The notes under the pieces: model-generated
Databases searched by the model: none
Told to the model about the DNA's origin: nothing
What the model saw: only the letters and a program-made list of their open reading frames with translations
Part shown: positions 50,597 through 51,536 of the stretch, piece by piece
Position numbering within the stretch: position 1 is the first letter of the stretch
How the letters are laid out: each line of letters starts with the position of its first letter
Made by a program: the position numbers and the translations under genes
DNA from: JAFGPF01 sp964500415
GTDB taxonomy: Bacteria > Chloroflexota > Dehalococcoidia > Dehalococcoidales > RBG-16-60-22
NCBI GenBank assembly: GCA_964500415.1
Contig: CAZCOB010000012.1
Span: forward strand, 1 to 51,536
Reading direction: 5' to 3'
DNA: 51,536 bases

Positions 50597-51433
50597 TTAC
50601 CTGGTAGTCTCCGATCCCTTTTCAAATAATGGAGATATACATTCCCAGAAGCTCCGTTCAGGCTGGAAGTGCAATTCATAACAGGGGATACATTCTGCCA
50701 GCTCAAGCGTTAGCCTGACTGATTCCGACGGCCCTAGTTCTAGGCGTCCATTTGTCGCGTTATAAAGCGGCACTAAACTCAGGATAAGTTGATTTGCCGA
50801 CTCTCTTCCGCTCAACTTAGTAGCATAGTTAGTGCGGTCTTGCCTTAGAAAAAACACGGCCTTCAAGGGAGCGCTCGTACTATACTTAGCAGGTGCCTCA
50901 CCCCAGATAGGAGTGCTCCAAGCACGGAAACCTGCTTTTTCTTGAGTAATGGCTACCATCTCGTCATGAAGGACGGTGAAAGAGGGGTCTCCAACTAGGA
51001 GCTTACATACGGTCGATTTTCCGGCACCTGATACCCCCGCAAAAATGTAGGCCATTCCGCCCCAAACAATACCTGCTGAGTGCAGGAACAGGTCAGGCGG
51101 CTGCTTCGCTGCGATAGCGCACTGCAGACATACCCGAAGCATAAGCCAGTAGTTATCGGAGTTACCAGGATATACACAGGCCATGCTTATATTCAACTCA
51201 CCATTCTTACCGTAATTTCCAATCCCCATAGTGTACGTGAGTTGGCCGGGCTTGTCGCCCCGGGGAATGCTTACTATCCTGAGGTTCAGCCGTAGGTGAG
51301 GCTCTTCCCGGCATATAAAACCACTACAACTTTTTACCAGCCATCTCATAAAAGGCGGATAGCTGCATGCAATGGCAAAACGGGTTTCTGCTGCTTTAAG
51401 CACGATGTACTGGCTATCCGGTTGTGTGGTCAC
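50597..51433 (-). CDS. HprK-related kinase, cassette 2
   Basis: 278 residues. GTG 51433 has AAAGGAG 6 nt upstream. Walker A GVSGAGKST follows AYIFA near residue 135, then TVLHDEMVAI. The end YELHFQPERSFWECISPL parallels the paralogue at 10402. By analogy with HprK-like RiPP kinases it could phosphorylate Ser/Thr of the precursor; the cassette-2 precursor has Ser and Thr throughout but ends in Cys. First gene of the operon and 9 bp from the DsbA-like gene. Confidence 0.8.
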   Translation of the reverse strand: MTTQPDSQYIVLKAAETRFAIACSYPPFMRWLVKSCSGFICREEPHLRLNLRIVSIPRGDKPGQLTYTMGIGNYGKNGELNISMACVYPGNSDNYWLMLRVCLQCAIAAKQPPDLFLHSAGIVWGGMAYIFAGVSGAGKSTVCKLLVGDPSFTVLHDEMVAITQEKAGFRAWSTPIWGEAPAKYSTSAPLKAVFFLRQDRTNYATKLSGRESANQLILSLVPLYNATNGRLELGPSESVRLTLELAECIPCYELHFQPERSFWECISPLFEKGSETTR

Positions 51434-51469
51434 TTGCGGCTCCTTTCACTGTAAAAAATACTGTGTAAG

Positions 51470-51498
51470 AAATAAAACAGGTTGACGTCGGATGTCAA
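51470..51498 (-). promoter_or_regulatory. Candidate promoter/operator of cassette 2
   Basis: On the minus strand TTGACA (51498-51493), 17 bp, TTATTT (51475-51470); the -10 box is poor. The -35 box forms one arm of a TTGAC-N7-GTCAA palindrome (51482-51498), a possible operator. It lies about 40 bp before the GTG of the HprK-like gene. Confidence 0.35.
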
Positions 51499-51536
51499 TA
51501 GTGGACACCAAACCTTTCATGCTGCCAGCAGTCCCG

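Overview
The window looks like a chromosomal piece of an uncultured bacterium, most likely Chloroflexota (Dehalococcoidia-like). This is inferred from the Dxs and integrase style, the VKOR/DsbA pair, the His-type S26 peptidases and the frequent GTG/TTG starts with strong AGGAGG sites; no rRNA or other decisive marker is present. Almost everything from 6 kb to the right end is on the minus strand.

Layout. (a) 1-2.2 kb is housekeeping: the N-terminal part of dxs, a divergent DedA-family gene and tRNA-Arg(TCT). (b) 2.2-5.9 kb looks like a small integrated element beside the tRNA: a tyrosine recombinase, an XRE regulator, an unrecognised HTH protein and a ribbon-helix-helix protein. Two copies of a 42-bp bipartite site and a helically phased operator array lie between them. 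(c) 6.1-13.9 kb holds a secreted repeat protein and a first RiPP-like cassette: S26 peptidase, HprK-like kinase, PqqD, radical SAM/SPASM and a fused tandem precursor. An acyltransferase and a degenerate response regulator lie upstream of it. (d) 14-17.4 kb encodes three secreted or anchored surface proteins, possibly analogous to WxL/DUF916 surface complexes. (e) 17.7-19.8 kb has two tRNAs (one with an odd anticodon loop), four translationally coupled small genes and a second HprK-like kinase. (f) 19.9-44.9 kb is a large exopolysaccharide/glycan locus: Wzz/BY-kinase, two nucleotide-sugar dehydrogenases, a bacillosamine-type set (PglF, PglE and PglD equivalents plus a glycosyltransferase/phosphoglycosyl-transferase fusion), an epimerase, a deacetylase, a polymerase-like membrane protein, four more glycosyltransferases, WecB and a Wzx-type flippase. 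(g) 45.1-51.4 kb is a second, more complete RiPP-like cassette: HprK-like kinase, DsbA-like thiol oxidase, VKOR, PqqD, radical SAM/SPASM, a 49-codon Cys-rich precursor, S26 peptidase and an ABC-2 transporter.

The most notable point is the pair of RiPP cassettes. Their precursors start with the same ungapped leader pattern (M-K-x-x-Y-x-x-P-x6-I-D-I/L). It resembles the YxxP motif that PqqD-like domains read in lasso-peptide leaders. In the second cassette the precursor is a GTG-started gene overlapping the 3' end of the radical SAM gene. It has four cysteines and is encoded with a DsbA/VKOR pair that could form disulfides in the exported product. HprK-like kinases are known to phosphorylate a RiPP (paeninodin), so a working model is: recognition by PqqD, radical SAM chemistry, phosphorylation, export by the ABC transporter, S26 cleavage and disulfide formation. 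The embedding of both cassettes around an exopolysaccharide locus suggests, by inference only, that the products act at the cell surface.
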